Notes: generated from the sequence alone by a model not told the origin. Shown: positions 48,521 through 57,348, counted from the stretch's first letter. The stretch is DNA of 64,000 bases from JANLYQ01 sp031365725 (GCA_031365725.1 JANLYQ010000012.1:1-64000); one strand, 5' to 3'. A program made the numbers and translations.

Positions 48521-48571
48521 CAGCAGCACCCGAATCACAGCACCACCCGAATCACAGCAGCACCCGAATCA
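48521..48571 (+). repeat. Three tandem 17-base repeats after groEL
   Basis: CAGCAGCACCCGAATCA occurs at 48521-48537 and 48555-48571, and the middle copy at 48538-48554 differs by one base (CAGCACCACCCGAATCA). The array lies between the groEL stop and its terminator. Confidence 0.85.
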
Positions 48572-48590
48572 CCGCACCTGATCCGCCGAA

Positions 48591-48623
48591 GGCGGGCACC
48601 CGAGTCCTCGGGTGCCCGCCTTT
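48591..48623 (+). terminator. groEL terminator
   Basis: GGCGGGCACCCGAG (48591-48604) and CTCGGGTGCCCGCC (48607-48620) pair perfectly over 14 bases with a two-base turn, followed by TTT. It is the strongest intrinsic terminator in the window. Confidence 0.85.
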
Positions 48624-48637
48624 CTGGCAGCACGCGG

Positions 48638-48643
48638 CACAAT
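48638..48643 (+). promoter_or_regulatory. Candidate leaderless -10 for the MerR-like gene
   Basis: CACAAT is followed by seven bases and the GTG at 48651. The groEL terminator occupies the -35 region, so this would be a -10-only promoter. Confidence 0.35.
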
Positions 48644-48650
48644 CGCACCT

Positions 48651-49676
48651 GTGGCTGCCGACGACGTGAGTGCAGGTCCGGCCGGCGCCGAGGGACTCGG
48701 GGTGGCTGCCGTCGCCCGTCGGCTCGGCGTCGCGACCGGCACCCTGCGGACGTGGGACCGCCGCTACGGACTCGGACCCTCGGAGCACCAGGCGGGGCAT
48801 CGCCGGCGCTACACCGCCAGCGACCTGGCCCGGCTGGTGCACATGCGTCGGCTGATGATCAGCGGGCACAGCGCCGCGCAGGCGGCTGCGACCGCAGTCG
48901 CCGTGCCGGCCGCCGAGCTCGCCGCGGGAGAGGTGGCCGTCGCCGTGGGCGGCGTACCCACTCGTCGTGGGGCTCGTCCCGGCGGTGGCCGGGTGGTCGC
49001 GACCGGCGCTGCCGGCCCGGCGGCGCGCGGGCTGGCAAGGGCCGCGATGAGCCTGGACGGCGACGCGTGCACCACCCTGCTGGTTGCGAGCATCGCCCGC
49101 TCCGGGGTGCTCGCGACCTGGACCGACGTGCTGGGTCCGGTGCAGACCGGTCTGGTCGTGCACCGCCGGGCCGGCACCCGCCCGGTCGAGGTCGACCACC
49201 TGCTGCGGGAGTGCGCGGAGACCGCGCTGCGCTCGGTGCTGGTCGGCGCCCCCGCGCCGACCACGCCGCGCCCGGTGCTGATCGCGGCGGTCGAGCCCGA
49301 GGACCACCGGCTCTCGCTGGTCGCCCTGGCGGCGGCGCTCGCTGAGGCCCGCGTCGCGACCCGTCTGCTCGGTCCGCGCCTGCCGCCCCGTGCTCTGCTC
49401 GACGCGGTGTCCCGCACCGGACCGATGGCGGTGGTCCTGTGGGCGGTGCGCAGCGCGGCCGGCGGCACCGCGCCGACCGCCGGTGCGGTGGCGGCGCTCG
49501 CCGGCCTGATCGCCGTACGACCGCGGCCCACGGTGCTGCTCGGCGGCCCGGGGTGGGAGGGCGCGGCCGCCAGCCCCGGAGTGGTCGCGGTGGCCGATGT
49601 GGCGGGGGCTGCGGCCGCCGTCCTCGCGGTCGCGTCAGGCGGCGCGCTGGCTGCAGGGCCCGCAGCGCCACGATAA
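48651..49676 (+). CDS. MerR-type regulator with a B12-binding-like C-terminal region
   Basis: A 341-residue protein. Residues ~18-75 are a MerR winged helix (VAAVARRLGVATGTLRTWDR, RYGLGPSEHQAGHRRRYTAS, DLARLVHMRRLM). The rest follows the layout of CarH/LitR-like regulators: a helical part (ARAAMSLDGDACTTLLVASI) and a Rossmann-like part (PVLIAAVEPEDHRLSLVALA, VLLGGPGW). E-D-H-R-L-S stands where B12 proteins have [DE]xHxxG, so the His is kept but Gly is Ser. B12 or light sensing is therefore only possible. The target is unknown. Start GTG 48651 gives the right length; no ribosome site. Confidence 0.75.
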   Translation: MAADDVSAGPAGAEGLGVAAVARRLGVATGTLRTWDRRYGLGPSEHQAGHRRRYTASDLARLVHMRRLMISGHSAAQAAATAVAVPAAELAAGEVAVAVGGVPTRRGARPGGGRVVATGAAGPAARGLARAAMSLDGDACTTLLVASIARSGVLATWTDVLGPVQTGLVVHRRAGTRPVEVDHLLRECAETALRSVLVGAPAPTTPRPVLIAAVEPEDHRLSLVALAAALAEARVATRLLGPRLPPRALLDAVSRTGPMAVVLWAVRSAAGGTAPTAGAVAALAGLIAVRPRPTVLLGGPGWEGAAASPGVVAVADVAGAAAAVLAVASGGALAAGPAAPR

Positions 49677-49757
49677 CCTCTCGCCGACCGGGACCTCCTC
49701 GGCGGAGCGTGGGCCCAGCACCGGCCGGTCGGAGCTCGGTGACGGCAAGGAGACGGC

Positions 49758-50660
49758 GTGGCAGATGATCTCGCGGACCTGCTGCTCGCGGGCGAGCGGG
49801 CGGCCTTCCACGGGCGCCCCGCAGACGGGGTCGACCCGTTGCGCCGGGCCGTCGAGACCGCAGCCGCGCACGACCTCCTCGCCGAGGCCTCCGGCGCCAG
49901 CTGGCTGCTCGGGGTGTGCCTCGGAGCGACCGGACGGTACGGCGCCGCGCTGGACGTCCTCGACCCGCTGGTCGCCGGGGACGACGATGACCAGGCCCGG
50001 GTCCTCGCCTCGCTCGCCAGCGCGACCGTGGCCAGCGTGCACCGTCAGCTCGGGCGGCACTCGGTCGCCCAGGGCTACGACGAGCGGGCGTTGGCCGGGT
50101 CGCAGGGCCAGGGCGAGGCCGGCTTCGACGCCCTGTTGGGCCTCGCCGCTGACGCCGTCGGCCTGGGTGACGCCGCCGGTGCCGACCTGCGCCTCGGCGA
50201 GGCGACCGCTCTCGTGGGCGAGCGGCTCGACTGGTGGCGCCAGCGGGTGCGCCTGGACTGGGTCGGGGCCGAGATCGCGCTGATGACCGAGCGGCCGGGC
50301 GCGGCGGTGACCCGCGCTGCGTCCGCGGTCGATCTCGCGGAGCGTTGGGACGCGCCGCGGCACGTGGCCAAGGGCCTGCTCTTCCTCGGCATCGCCCGGC
50401 TCCAGACGGGTCAGGTCGCCGAGGCGACCGGCGCGCTGCGGCGGGCCGGTCTGCTCGCCGAGCGGCTGGGCACCCTGCCGCTGCAGTGGCCGGTGCGGGC
50501 GCTGCTCGGGGCCCTCCTGCACGAGGACGACCCGACCGGCAGCGCGGCGTCGCTGGAGTCTGCGCGGACCGCCGTACGCGCGATCGCTGCGGACCTACCC
50601 CACGATCTGCGTGCCGACTGGCTCGGGCGACCCGATGTGGAGGCTCTGCTCGCCGAATGA
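49758..50660 (+). CDS. TPR-like helical protein
   Basis: A 300-residue soluble, all-helical, Ala/Leu-rich protein. Repeated helix pairs such as ASWLLGVCLGATGRYGAALD, RHVAKGLLFLGIARLQTGQV and AEATGALRRAGLLAERLG look like TPR units (A at helix crossings, G-x-x-x-A-A). I do not recognise a specific family. It lies between the MerR-like gene and bldM; genes of unknown function stand at this place in other actinomycetes too. GTG start with AAGGAGA upstream. Confidence 0.6.
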   Translation: MADDLADLLLAGERAAFHGRPADGVDPLRRAVETAAAHDLLAEASGASWLLGVCLGATGRYGAALDVLDPLVAGDDDDQARVLASLASATVASVHRQLGRHSVAQGYDERALAGSQGQGEAGFDALLGLAADAVGLGDAAGADLRLGEATALVGERLDWWRQRVRLDWVGAEIALMTERPGAAVTRAASAVDLAERWDAPRHVAKGLLFLGIARLQTGQVAEATGALRRAGLLAERLGTLPLQWPVRALLGALLHEDDPTGSAASLESARTAVRAIAADLPHDLRADWLGRPDVEALLAE

Positions 50661-50767
50661 GGTCGGGCCGATCTCTGCCCCCGCGGGCGTAAGGGAGAGG
50701 CCAAGACGTGCCGATGAGTCACTCGTGCGCCGGGAGAGTCCCGGTCACTCGGAGGTGACCGACACCG

Positions 50768-51373
50768 ATGTCCACCGTCCTCGTCTGCGACGACTCGCCG
50801 CTGGCTCGCGAGGCGCTGCGCCGAGCCGTGACCACGGTCGACGGTGTCGAGCGTGTGGTCGTTGCTGCCTCGGGTGAGGAGTGCCTGATCCGGTTCAGCT
50901 CCGAGCGGCCCGACCTCGTGCTGCTCGACGTCCGGATGCCCGGCATCGGCGGTGTCGAGGCTGCTCGTCGGATCCTCGGTGCAGCCCCACGCACCGCCGT
51001 GGTGATGATGACGATGGCCGAGGACGTCGACGGCGTCGCTCGCGCAGTCAGCTCGGGTGCCCGCGGCTACCTGGTCAAGGACGCGTCGCGTGAAGAGCTC
51101 ACCGCGATGGTCACCCAGGCGCTGGCCGACGTGACCGCCCCGCACAGTGCCCGACCGCGGATGGAGGGCGACGGTCTGCCGCCGCTGACCGAGCGCGAGC
51201 TGCAGGTGTTGCGCGGCATGGGCCGCGGCCGCAGCAACTCCGAGATCGGGCGGGAGCTCTATCTGTCCGAGGACACCGTGAAGACCCATGCTCGCCGGCT
51301 GTTCCGCAAGCTGGGGGCGGCTGACCGGGCGCAGGCCGTCGCGATGGGGTTCCGCTGGGGTCTCGTCCGCTGA
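50768..51373 (+). CDS. bldM: BldM-type response regulator
   Basis: An orphan two-component regulator. The 201-residue product has a receiver domain (VCDDSPLAREALRRAV, phospho-acceptor D54 in VLLDVRMPG, K104 in YLVKDASREEL) and a LuxR-type HTH (LTERELQVLRGMGRGRSNSE, LYLSEDTVKTHARRLFRKLG). Its ending VAMGFRWGLVR and its place upstream of guaB match Streptomyces BldM, a developmental regulator; no kinase gene is adjacent. GGAGGTGA at 50751-50758 sets the ATG. An inverted repeat CCGGGA/TCCCGG (50730-50744) lies just upstream. Confidence 0.85.
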   Translation: MSTVLVCDDSPLAREALRRAVTTVDGVERVVVAASGEECLIRFSSERPDLVLLDVRMPGIGGVEAARRILGAAPRTAVVMMTMAEDVDGVARAVSSGARGYLVKDASREELTAMVTQALADVTAPHSARPRMEGDGLPPLTERELQVLRGMGRGRSNSEIGRELYLSEDTVKTHARRLFRKLGAADRAQAVAMGFRWGLVR

Positions 51374-51390
51374 CGCGAGAGCCCGGCTGA

Positions 51391-51410
51391 CCGGCGTACG
51401 CCGGTAGGAT
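51391..51410. promoter_or_regulatory. 14-base palindrome abutting the guaB -10
   Basis: CCGGCGTACGCCGG (51391-51404) is a perfect palindrome, directly followed by TAGGAT (51405-51410), a -10 candidate that ends seven bases before the ATG at 51418. It could be an operator for guaB, or a stem ending bldM transcription. Confidence 0.5.
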
Positions 51411-51417
51411 GGCTCGG

Positions 51418-52932
51418 ATGACAGGCGCTGGCGACATCTCCGCCGAGCTCGCCCCGCTCGGCCTCACCTTCGACGACGTCCTGCTGCTGCCGGACGAGAC
51501 CGACGTCATCCCCTCGCAGGTCGACACCACCTCGCGGCTGACCCGGGAGATCTCGGTGCGCGTGCCGCTGCTGTCGGCGGCGATGGACACCGTCACCGAG
51601 GCGCGGATGGCGATCGCGATGGCCCGCGAGGGCGGGATAGGCGTGCTGCACCGCAACCTCTCGATCGCCGACCAGGCCCACCAGGTCGACCTCGTCAAGC
51701 GCTCCGAGTCGGGCATGGTCACCGACCCGGTGACCGTCGGCGCCGACGCCACGATCGCCGAGCTCGACGCGCTCTGCGGGCAGTACCGCGTGAGTGGTCT
51801 GCCCGTCATCGGCGCTGATCGCCGGCTGCTCGGCATCATCACCAACCGCGACCTGCTGTTCCTGCCGGCTGAGGAGTTTGCCACCCGCACGGTGCGTGAG
51901 CTGATGACCTCGATGCCGCTGGTCACCGCACCGGTCGGCATCAGCTCCGCCGACGCGGCCGCGCTCCTCGCCAAGCACAAGATCGAGAAGCTGCCGATCG
52001 TGGACCGCGAGGGGCGCCTCGCCGGACTGATCACCGTCAAGGACTTCGTCAAGACCGAGCGGCACCCGCAGGCCACCAAGGACGGCGAGTCCCGGCTTCG
52101 AGTCGCTGCGGCGATCGGCTTCTTCGGCGACGCGTGGGAGCGCGCGACTGCTCTGGTCGAGGCCGGCGTCGACGTGATCGTGCCCGACACCGCCAACGGT
52201 CAGGCCCGGCTGATGCTGGAGATGGTGCGCCGGTTGAAGTCCGACCCGGCGACCAGGCACGTGCAGGTGCTCGCCGGCAACGTCGCCACCCGGGCGGGTG
52301 CGCAAGCGCTGGTCGATGCAGGCGTCGACGGGGTGAAATGCGGCATTGGTCCCGGTTCTATCTGTACGACCCGGGTTGTTGCCGGGGTCGGCGTACCGCA
52401 GATCACGGCGATCAACGAGGTGGCCAAGGCGTGTCGCCCGGCCGGCGTCCCCGTGGTCGGTGACGGTGGCCTGCAGTACTCCGGCGACATCGCCAAGGCC
52501 CTCGTGGCCGGCGCCGACACGGTGATGATCGGGTCGCTGCTGGCAGGCTGCGACGAGAGCCCCGGCGAGCTGGTGTTCTTCAACGGCAAGCAGTACAAGT
52601 CCTACCGCGGCATGGGGTCGCTGGGGGCGATGGCCTCGCGCGGCAAGGTGTCCTACTCCAAGGACCGCTACTTCCAGGCCGATGTCGGCAACGACGACAA
52701 GATCGTGCCCGAGGGCATCGAGGGTCAGGTGCCTTACCGTGGCCCGCTGCAGGCCGTGGCGCACCAGCTGATCGGCGGGCTGGCCCAGTCGATGTTCTAC
52801 GTCGGTGCCCACACGATCCCGCAGCTGCAGGAGCGGGGCCGGTTCGTGCGCATCACCGCGGCCGGGCTGAAGGAGAGCCACCCGCACGACATCCAGATGA
52901 CCGTCGAGGCGCCCAACTACCACTCAGGCTGA
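51418..52932 (+). CDS. guaB: Inosine-5'-monophosphate dehydrogenase
   Basis: Oxidises IMP to XMP, the committed step of GMP synthesis; guaA 9 kb away does the next step. About 504 residues: TIM barrel split by two CBS domains (~100-220: MVTDPVTVGADATIAELDAL, MTSMPLVTAPVGISSADAAA), catalytic Cys in GIGPGSICTTRVVAGVGVPQ (C316 from this start), flap region KGKVSYSKDRYFQ-like (RGKVSYSKDRYFQADVGN). The motif usually read as DTAHG is DTANG here. ATG 51418 fits a leaderless start; ATG 51409, three codons up, lies inside the -10. Confidence 0.95.
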   Translation: MTGAGDISAELAPLGLTFDDVLLLPDETDVIPSQVDTTSRLTREISVRVPLLSAAMDTVTEARMAIAMAREGGIGVLHRNLSIADQAHQVDLVKRSESGMVTDPVTVGADATIAELDALCGQYRVSGLPVIGADRRLLGIITNRDLLFLPAEEFATRTVRELMTSMPLVTAPVGISSADAAALLAKHKIEKLPIVDREGRLAGLITVKDFVKTERHPQATKDGESRLRVAAAIGFFGDAWERATALVEAGVDVIVPDTANGQARLMLEMVRRLKSDPATRHVQVLAGNVATRAGAQALVDAGVDGVKCGIGPGSICTTRVVAGVGVPQITAINEVAKACRPAGVPVVGDGGLQYSGDIAKALVAGADTVMIGSLLAGCDESPGELVFFNGKQYKSYRGMGSLGAMASRGKVSYSKDRYFQADVGNDDKIVPEGIEGQVPYRGPLQAVAHQLIGGLAQSMFYVGAHTIPQLQERGRFVRITAAGLKESHPHDIQMTVEAPNYHSG

Positions 52933-52964
52933 CTGGCGACCGAGGTCGACATGAGAGGACATGC

Positions 52965-54074
52965 GTGACCGAGATCGAGATCGGCAAGGGCAAGCGGGGC
53001 CGGACGGCCTACTCCTTCGACGACATCGCCATCGTGCCGAGCCGGCGCACCCGCGACCCCGAGGAGGTGTCCGTCGCCTGGCAGATCGACGCCTACCGCT
53101 TCGAGATCCCGGTGCTCGCCGCGCCGATGGACTCGGTGGTGTCGCCGGCGACCGCCATCGCCATCGGCAAGCTCGGCGGTGTCGGAGTCCTGAACCTCGA
53201 AGGTCTCTGGACCCGCTACGAGGACCCCGAGCCGCTGCTCGCCGAGATCGCCGGCCTGGCTGACGCCGAGGTCACCAGGCGCATGCAGGAGATCTACGAG
53301 GAGCCGGTGCAGCCCGAGCTGGTCGCGGCGCGCATCGCCGAGGTGCGCGCGGCCGGCGTCACCGTCGCAGCCGCGCTGCCGCCGCAGCGCACCGCGCAGC
53401 TGTGGAAGACCGTGGTCGACGCCGGCGTCGACCTGTTCGTCATCCGCGGTACGACGGTCAGCGCGGAGCATGTGTCCGGCCGGGCCGAGCCGCTGAACCT
53501 CAAGCAGTTCATCTACGAGCTCGACGTGCCCGTCATCGTCGGCGGTTGCGCGACCTACCAGGCGGCGCTGCACCTGATGCGCACCGGAGCGGCCGGTGTG
53601 CTGGTCGGCTTCGGTGGCGGCGCCTCGCACACCACGCGGTCGGTCCTGGGTGTCGCGGTTCCGATGGCCTCGGCGGTTGCTGACGTGCACGCGGCCCGGC
53701 GGGACTATCTCGACGAGTCCGGCGGCCGCTACGTCCACGTCATCGCCGACGGCGGTGTCGGCATGTCCGGCGACATATCCAAGGCGATCGCCTGCGGTGC
53801 TGACGCCGTCATGGTCGGGTCACCGCTGGCCCGCGCCACCGAGGCGCCCGGCCGTGGCTACCACTGGGGCTCCGAGGCCCACCACGGCGAGCTGCCGCGC
53901 GGGGAGCGGGTCCGGGTCGGCACGATCGGTTCGCTCGAGGAGATCCTCACCGGCCCGTCGCGGGTGTCCGACGGTTCGATGAACATGGTCGGCGCGCTGC
54001 GCCGGGCGATGGCGACCACCGGCTACTCCGACCTCAAGGAGTTCCAGCGGGTCGAGGTCACCGTCGCCCGCTGA
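52965..54074 (+). CDS. GuaB3-type IMP dehydrogenase paralogue
   Basis: A 369-residue protein of the IMPDH/GMP-reductase barrel fold without CBS domains, as the actinobacterial GuaB3 family always encoded after guaB. It has RTAYSFDDIAIVPSRRTRDP, PVLAAPMDSVVSPATAIAIG, IADGGVGMSGDISKAIACGA and GYHWGSEAHHGELPRGERV. The catalytic Cys loop of true IMPDH is not present (GFGGGASHTTRSVLGVAVPM stands there), so it is unlikely to be a normal IMPDH; its role is unsettled. GTG start with AGAGGA five bases upstream. Confidence 0.9.
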   Translation: MTEIEIGKGKRGRTAYSFDDIAIVPSRRTRDPEEVSVAWQIDAYRFEIPVLAAPMDSVVSPATAIAIGKLGGVGVLNLEGLWTRYEDPEPLLAEIAGLADAEVTRRMQEIYEEPVQPELVAARIAEVRAAGVTVAAALPPQRTAQLWKTVVDAGVDLFVIRGTTVSAEHVSGRAEPLNLKQFIYELDVPVIVGGCATYQAALHLMRTGAAGVLVGFGGGASHTTRSVLGVAVPMASAVADVHAARRDYLDESGGRYVHVIADGGVGMSGDISKAIACGADAVMVGSPLARATEAPGRGYHWGSEAHHGELPRGERVRVGTIGSLEEILTGPSRVSDGSMNMVGALRRAMATTGYSDLKEFQRVEVTVAR

Positions 54075-54082
54075 GCGACGGA

Positions 54083-54088
54083 TAGCCT
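54083..54088 (+). promoter_or_regulatory. Candidate leaderless -10 for the aldehyde dehydrogenase gene
   Basis: GATAGCCT precedes the ATG at 54095 by six bases; the same octamer stands before glmS. No ribosome site. Confidence 0.45.
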
Positions 54089-54094
54089 CGGCGC

Positions 54095-55642
54095 ATGCCG
54101 GCTCGGGACGCTGTCGACCACGCGGGCCTCGCCCGCGACGTGATCGCCGGCGCGGACGCCGAGCGGGTGACCACTGTTGCCCCGTGCACCGGCGACACGG
54201 TGGCGACCCTGCCGGTCTCGACGCCGTACGACGTGGGGCGGGCCTTCGACGCGGCCCGCGCAGCGCAACGGGCCTGGGCGGCTCGGCCGGTCGGAGAACG
54301 GGCCGCGGTCGTGCTGCGGCTGCACGACCTGCTGCTCGACCGGCAGCAGGAGGTGCTCGACCTCGTGCAGCGCGAGACCGGCAAAGCCCGGCGGCACGCG
54401 CTCGAAGAGGTCCTCGACGTCGCGCTGAACGCGCGCTACTACGCCCGCACGGCCCGGCGGCACCTTGCGTCGACCCGGCACGCGGGCATCGTGCCGGTGC
54501 TCTCCAGCGCCCGCGAGCTGCACCATCCCAAGGGTGTCGTGGGCATCGTGTCGCCGTGGAACTATCCGCTGACCCTCGCCGTGTCCGACGCCGTGCCGGC
54601 GTTCCTGGCGGGCAACGCCGTGGTGCACAAGCCCGACAGCCAGACCGCAATGACCGCGTTGTGGGTGCGGGCGTTGGCGGTCGAGGCGGGGCTGCCGGCG
54701 GACCTCTGGCAGATCGTGGTCGGCGACGGACCTGTCGTCGGTCGCGCGGTGGTCGACGGTGCGGACTTCGTCTGCTTCACCGGGTCGACCGCAGTCGGGC
54801 GCGAGGTCGCCGGCCGGTGCGCGGCTCGTCTGGTCGGCTGCTCGCTCGAGCTCGGTGGCAAGAACCCGATGCTGGTGCTCGCCGACGCCGACCTGGACCG
54901 CGCCGCTGAGGCCGCGGTACGCGACTGCTTCAGCAACGCCGGCCAGCTGTGCGTCTCGATGGAACGCATCTATGTCGTCGAGCCCGTCCACGACGCGTTC
55001 GTCGACCGGTTCGTGGCGCGCACCAAGGCCATGCGGTTGGGACACGCGCTCGACTACGGACCCGACCTGGGGTCGCTCATCTCGGCCGCGCAGCTGGCAC
55101 GGGTGCAGGCACACGTCGATGACGCGGTGGCACACGGCGCGACCGTGCTCACCGGTGGGCGGGCGCGACCCGACCTCGGGCCGTTCTTCTACGAGCCGAC
55201 GATCCTGGCCGGCGTGACTGAGGAGATGGCCCTGTGCCGGGAGGAGACGTTCGGCCCCGTGGTGGCGGTGCGCCCGGTACGAGACGAGGCCGAGGCGGTG
55301 CGGCTCGCCGACGACTCGGCGTACGGCCTGAACGCCTCTGTCTGGACCCGCGACGTCCGGCGCGGTCGCGCGGTCGCGGCCCGTCTGCGGACCGGCACGG
55401 TCAGCGTCAACGAGGCGTACGCCGCGGCGTGGGGCGCGACGCGGGCGCCGATGGGTGGGGCGAAGGACAGCGGGCTCGGTCGACGGCACGGACGCGACGG
55501 CATCCTGAAGTACACCGAGACGCAAACCGTTGCGGTGCAACGGCTGGTGGCCTTCGCGCCGCCGCCGCAGGTGTCGTGGGACACGTGGGCCCGGGGGTTC
55601 ACCCTCGGCCTGCGGGCGATGAAGGCGGTCCGACGCAGATGA
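54095..55642 (+). CDS. NAD(P)-dependent aldehyde dehydrogenase, succinic-semialdehyde type
   Basis: A 515-residue aldehyde dehydrogenase. The fold motifs are GVVGIVSPWNYPLTLAVSDA, HKPDSQTAMTALWVRALAVE, FTGSTAVGREVAGRC, general base Glu in LELGGKNPMLVLADADLD, and catalytic Cys in NAGQLCVSMERIYV. The closest annotated type is succinic semialdehyde dehydrogenase, but the substrate is not proven. It is longer than GabD by a basic C-terminal ~35 residues (TLGLRAMKAVRRR). It overlaps the GMC oxidoreductase gene by four bases, a pairing common in actinomycetes. Confidence 0.88.
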   Translation: MPARDAVDHAGLARDVIAGADAERVTTVAPCTGDTVATLPVSTPYDVGRAFDAARAAQRAWAARPVGERAAVVLRLHDLLLDRQQEVLDLVQRETGKARRHALEEVLDVALNARYYARTARRHLASTRHAGIVPVLSSARELHHPKGVVGIVSPWNYPLTLAVSDAVPAFLAGNAVVHKPDSQTAMTALWVRALAVEAGLPADLWQIVVGDGPVVGRAVVDGADFVCFTGSTAVGREVAGRCAARLVGCSLELGGKNPMLVLADADLDRAAEAAVRDCFSNAGQLCVSMERIYVVEPVHDAFVDRFVARTKAMRLGHALDYGPDLGSLISAAQLARVQAHVDDAVAHGATVLTGGRARPDLGPFFYEPTILAGVTEEMALCREETFGPVVAVRPVRDEAEAVRLADDSAYGLNASVWTRDVRRGRAVAARLRTGTVSVNEAYAAAWGATRAPMGGAKDSGLGRRHGRDGILKYTETQTVAVQRLVAFAPPPQVSWDTWARGFTLGLRAMKAVRRR

Positions 55643-57348
55643 CCGACGTCACGGTCGAGGCGGTCGAGGCGAACGAGGCAGTCGACGTGGTGGTCGTGGG
55701 CTCGGGTTTCGGTGGCTCGGTGACGGCGTTGCGGCTGGCCGAGAAGGGCTATCGGGTCACCGTGTTCGAAGCCGGCCGACGGTTCGCCGACGACGAGTTC
55801 GCGCGGACCTCCTGGGACCTGCGTCGTTTCCTCTGGGCGCCGATGCTGGGGTGCTTCGGGATCCAGCGCATCCACCGGCTGCCCGACGTCACGATCCTTG
55901 CCGGCGCCGGTGTCGGCGGCGGTTCGCTGGTCTACGCCAACACCCTCTATCGGCCGGACGAGGCGTTCTACGACGACCCGCAGTGGCGTGACATCACCGA
56001 CTGGCGGTCCGAGCTCGCGCCGGCCTTCGACCTGGCCAGCCGGATGCTCGGCGTCACGACCAACCCGACTCTCACCCCGGCCGATGTGGCGATACGCGAG
56101 GTGGCCGAGGCGATGGGTGTCGGCGAGACGTTCACCCTGACGCCGGTGGGGGTCTTCTTCGGCGATCCGGGGTGGCGTGGGCAGACGGTGCCCGACCCGT
56201 ACTTCGGGGGGGCCGGCCCGAGCCGCACCGGCTGCCTCGAGTGTGGCGCCTGCATGACCGGCTGCCGGCACGGGGCGAAGAACACGCTGGTCATGAACTA
56301 CCTGCACCGGGCGGAGGGGCTCGGGGTCCAGGTGCGGCCGCTGACGACCGTGACCGGGTTGCGCGCGCGCGACGACGGCCGGTGGGAGGTCGAGACCGCG
56401 GTGACCGGGTCGTGGGGACGGCATCGCCAGCGACCGCCTCTCGTCGCCGACCACGTCGTGCTCGCGGCCGGCGCCTACGGCACCCAGCGGCTGCTGCACC
56501 GCATGCGCGACACCGGCCGGCTGCGGCACCTCTCGCCCCGGCTCGGCGAGCTCACGCGCACCAACTCCGAGTCCCTGGTGGGTGCCCGGTCGCGGCGCAG
56601 CGACGTCGACTTCACTCGCGGGGTGGCGATCACGTCATCGTTCCGGCCGCGACCCGACACCCATGTCGAGCCGGTGCGCTACGGCCGCGGCAGCAACCTG
56701 ATGGGCCTGCTGCAGGTCAGCCTCACCGACGGCGACGGGCGCCTGCCGCGGTGGATGTCCTGGGCCGCCGACCAGGTCCGGCACCCGGGCACCGCCGTTC
56801 GGATGGCCTCGGTGCGGGGGTGGTCGCAGCGCACGATCATCGGCCTGGTCATGCAGTCGGTCGACAACTCGCTGACCGTGTCCGGCCGTCGGCGCTTCGG
56901 TCGCCTCGGTGGCTGGCGACTGACGAGCCGGCCCGGCCACGGCGCCCCCAACCCGACGTGGATCCCGCTCGCCAACGAGGTCGTACGCCGGTTGGCGACA
57001 GTGGTCGACGGGGACCCGGGCGGGGCAGCCACCGACCTGATCGGGTCGCCGATGACGGCGCACTTCCTCGGCGGCGCACCGATCGGGACCGATGCGGCGC
57101 ACGGGGTGGTCGATGCCTGGCACCGGGTCTTCGGTCACCCCGGCCTGCACGTGGTCGACGGCGCCGCGATCTCGGCCAACCTCGGTGCCAACCCGTCGCT
57201 GACGATCACCGCCCAGGCGGAGCGCGCGATGTCCTTCTGGCCGGAGCGAGGATGCCCCGACCCGCGGCCGCCGTTGGGCTCGGCGTACAGCAAGGTGGGT
57301 GTGGTCCGGGCTTCGACCCCGGCCGTGCCGGGCATGACGTTGTCGTGA
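55639..57348 (+). CDS. GMC-family FAD oxidoreductase, cholesterol-oxidase-like
   Basis: A 569-residue flavoprotein. FAD-binding VDVVVVGSGFGGSVTALRLA at the N-terminus, ILAGAGVGGGSLVYANTLYR, and the C-terminal GMC motif VVDGAAISANLGANPSLTIT. In the middle is a Cys-rich ferredoxin-like stretch, TGCLECGACMTGCRHGAKNT, which sets apart this GMC branch and may bind an iron-sulfur cluster. The substrate is probably a sterol or other alcohol; unknown. ATG overlaps the dehydrogenase stop (ATGA) and the GTG of the SDR gene overlaps its end. Confidence 0.88.
   Translation: MTDVTVEAVEANEAVDVVVVGSGFGGSVTALRLAEKGYRVTVFEAGRRFADDEFARTSWDLRRFLWAPMLGCFGIQRIHRLPDVTILAGAGVGGGSLVYANTLYRPDEAFYDDPQWRDITDWRSELAPAFDLASRMLGVTTNPTLTPADVAIREVAEAMGVGETFTLTPVGVFFGDPGWRGQTVPDPYFGGAGPSRTGCLECGACMTGCRHGAKNTLVMNYLHRAEGLGVQVRPLTTVTGLRARDDGRWEVETAVTGSWGRHRQRPPLVADHVVLAAGAYGTQRLLHRMRDTGRLRHLSPRLGELTRTNSESLVGARSRRSDVDFTRGVAITSSFRPRPDTHVEPVRYGRGSNLMGLLQVSLTDGDGRLPRWMSWAADQVRHPGTAVRMASVRGWSQRTIIGLVMQSVDNSLTVSGRRRFGRLGGWRLTSRPGHGAPNPTWIPLANEVVRRLATVVDGDPGGAATDLIGSPMTAHFLGGAPIGTDAAHGVVDAWHRVFGHPGLHVVDGAAISANLGANPSLTITAQAERAMSFWPERGCPDPRPPLGSAYSKVGVVRASTPAVPGMTLS

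Noticed and set aside
48521..48571. Tandem repeats after groEL as a CRISPR-like array
   Set aside because: The units are directly adjacent without spacers, only 17 bases long, and no cas gene is in the window.
50661..50767. Riboswitch or structured leader before bldM
   Set aside because: Only one six-pair inverted repeat is visible; no known riboswitch core was recognised.
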